From Pseudomonadota bacterium (lineage in GTDB: Bacteria; Pseudomonadota; Gammaproteobacteria; Acidiferrobacterales; UBA6901), in the NCBI GenBank assembly GCA_021785795.1, contig JAJYEK010000085.1, positions 1 through 14,876 on the forward strand: a stretch of DNA of 14,876 nucleotides. The letters run 5' to 3'. The position numbers and the translations under genes are program-made. Numbering within the stretch: the stretch's first letter is position 1; every line of letters begins with the position of its first letter. Positions 13,890 to 14,876 of this stretch are shown one piece after another. The notes under the pieces were generated by a model. That model saw nothing but the letters and a program-made list of their open reading frames with translations, ran no database searches and was not told the origin of the DNA.

Positions 13890-14876
13890 CTACCGGCCGC
13901 TCTCGGGCAGCGGCAACACACCGCCGCCTGCCGGCAGGACCGTCGGCATGGCCCGGTTCAGGCTGAATTCCTTGTCGCCAAGGAGATAGGCGTATACCGT
14001 GCTGAACGCCATCACATCCTTCACGTAGTTGCGTGTTTCGCGATAGGGGATTGTGTCTACCCAGGCATCGGCATCCAGCTTGTGCGTCTGCGGGAGCCAC
14101 TGTGTCACACGGTTGGGCCCAGCATTGTACGCCGCCGTGGCCAGGACTTCGCGCCCGCCGGTGTCGTCCAAAACGGTTTTCAGATACGTGGTACCGAGCC
14201 GCAGGTTGTTTGCAACGTTCAAGATGGCACTGTCAGTGCGCACAAATAGATGGATGCGCAGCCCGGTAAGCCACCCCGTACGCGGCATTAGCTGCATTAA
14301 TCCCAGCGCTCCCACATCCGACCGCGCATCGGTCATGAACGCGCTTTCCTGACGCAGTATCCCGTAGACCCAGCTGGGATCGATACCATTGTCCTGAGCA
14401 TTGGTTTCGATCATGTTCCGGTAAAGGAGCGGAAAGCGCAAACCCAGATCGTTCAGATTGCCGCTCTGCGCCGCCGTCAGAATAGCGCGATCGTACCATC
14501 CCCATTCGCGAGCCAGCACCGCCGCGACCTGCAGATCCTGGCTGTCCATGTTGCGGGTGGCCCAGGCCCATTGGCGCCTCGCGTCGACGGTTTCACCGAG
14601 CACAAACAGCTCCTTGGCCATCTGAATCGACGGCCTCGCGAGCATTGAGCTGATTTCCAGTGGGGTGGTCTGGATCCGTTCGCGCTGCATCGCAAAGCGG
14701 CGCCCAAGGCGGTTTGCCGACAAAAAGCCATAGTAGCTGCGGTCTTTCGCCAAAGTTGAGAAGATCCGCAGCGCCGCCGCGTCATCACCAACTTTCTCCA
14801 GGGCCCGTGCCTTCCAGTAGCGCCACTCCTTCCGCGCTTGCTCCCCGGGAGGGAGGGCAGCTATGAAGTCGAAGAT
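13890..14876 (-). CDS. slt: Soluble lytic murein transglycosylase (Slt70 type, GH23), N-terminus cut by window edge
   Basis: Periplasmic enzyme that cleaves the MurNAc-GlcNAc bond of peptidoglycan with 1,6-anhydro product formation. The last 328 residues are visible; the frame is open to the window edge and begins IFDFIAALPPGEQARKEW, part of the alpha-helical superhelical (U/L) domain. Typical Slt segments are KEWRYWKARALEKVGD and DRSYYGFLSANRLG. The C-terminal GH23 lysozyme-like domain has the catalytic glutamate in GILRQESAF (visible residue 177, codon 14348-14346), then VGALGLMQLMP, NNLRLGTTYLKTVLD, LATAAYNAGPNRVTQW and the late FSTVYAYLL. All three GH23 motifs (ES, GLMQ, AYNAG) are intact. 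The segment right after GLMQLMP (RTGWLTGLRIHLFV) is unlike the usual TARQ-type sequence, but the frame stays open and homologous beyond it. The signal peptide and the first half of the protein lie outside the window. Confidence 0.95.
   Translation of the reverse strand: MFDFIAALPPGEQARKEWRYWKARALEKVGDDAAALRIFSTLAKDRSYYGFLSANRLGRRFAMQRERIQTTPLEISSMLARPSIQMAKELFVLGETVDARRQWAWATRNMDSQDLQVAAVLAREWGWYDRAILTAAQSGNLNDLGLRFPLLYRNMIETNAQDNGIDPSWVYGILRQESAFMTDARSDVGALGLMQLMPRTGWLTGLRIHLFVRTDSAILNVANNLRLGTTYLKTVLDDTGGREVLATAAYNAGPNRVTQWLPQTHKLDADAWVDTIPYRETRNYVKDVMAFSTVYAYLLGDKEFSLNRAMPTVLPAGGGVLPLPESGR

Noticed and set aside
1..14876. CRISPR arrays, tRNA genes, insertion sequences, toxin-antitoxin or defence genes
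   Set aside because: I looked for direct repeats, cloverleaf-like segments, transposase or defence motifs on both strands and saw none; the window is ordinary core genome.

Overview
The window looks like a core chromosomal segment of a high-GC gammaproteobacterium. The evidence is the block rpsU-yqeY-dnaG-rpoD with tsaD divergent from rpsU, followed by plsY, folB, folK, a MidA/NDUFAF7-type methyltransferase, cca, an NDUFA9-like dehydrogenase and an Slt-type lytic transglycosylase. A chemolithotrophic or purple-sulfur type (Chromatiales-like) relative would fit, but this is only an impression from gene content. I saw no tRNA or rRNA gene, insertion sequence, integrase, phage gene or CRISPR array.

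Layout. Positions 1-4245 hold the macromolecular-synthesis operon, read right to left: rpsU, yqeY, dnaG, then rpoD, whose C-terminal end lies beyond the left edge. A shared AT-rich segment near 4217-4245 separates it from tsaD, which reads rightwards. tsaD converges on plsY. plsY is divergent from the folate genes folB and folK, and the two sides have overlapping candidate promoters. folK converges on a PTR1-like pteridine reductase, which is divergent from the methyltransferase gene. That gene meets a membrane-anchored thioredoxin-like gene tail to tail, with both stop codons inside one CTAG. Next come cca (leftward) and a lipoprotein metallopeptidase of the Aminopep/COG4324 family (rightward), then a small RRM protein, the NDUFA9-like protein and slt, all leftward, with slt cut by the right edge.

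Functional picture. The left third supplies translation, replication priming and transcription initiation (S21, YqeY, primase, sigma-70). TsaD and Cca act on tRNA. FolB, FolK and the pteridine reductase form a folate/pterin group. PlsY makes membrane phospholipid precursors and Slt turns over peptidoglycan. The methyltransferase and the NDUFA9-like protein belong to families whose eukaryotic members serve respiratory complex I, but a complex I role in bacteria is not shown by this sequence.

I did not find a convincing new multi-gene system. The points most worth a second look are the PTR1-like reductase beside folB/folK, the predicted cytoplasm-facing membrane thioredoxin, the small RRM gene with a long leader and a perfect ribosome-binding site, and several compact divergent promoter regions that imply very short 5' leaders.
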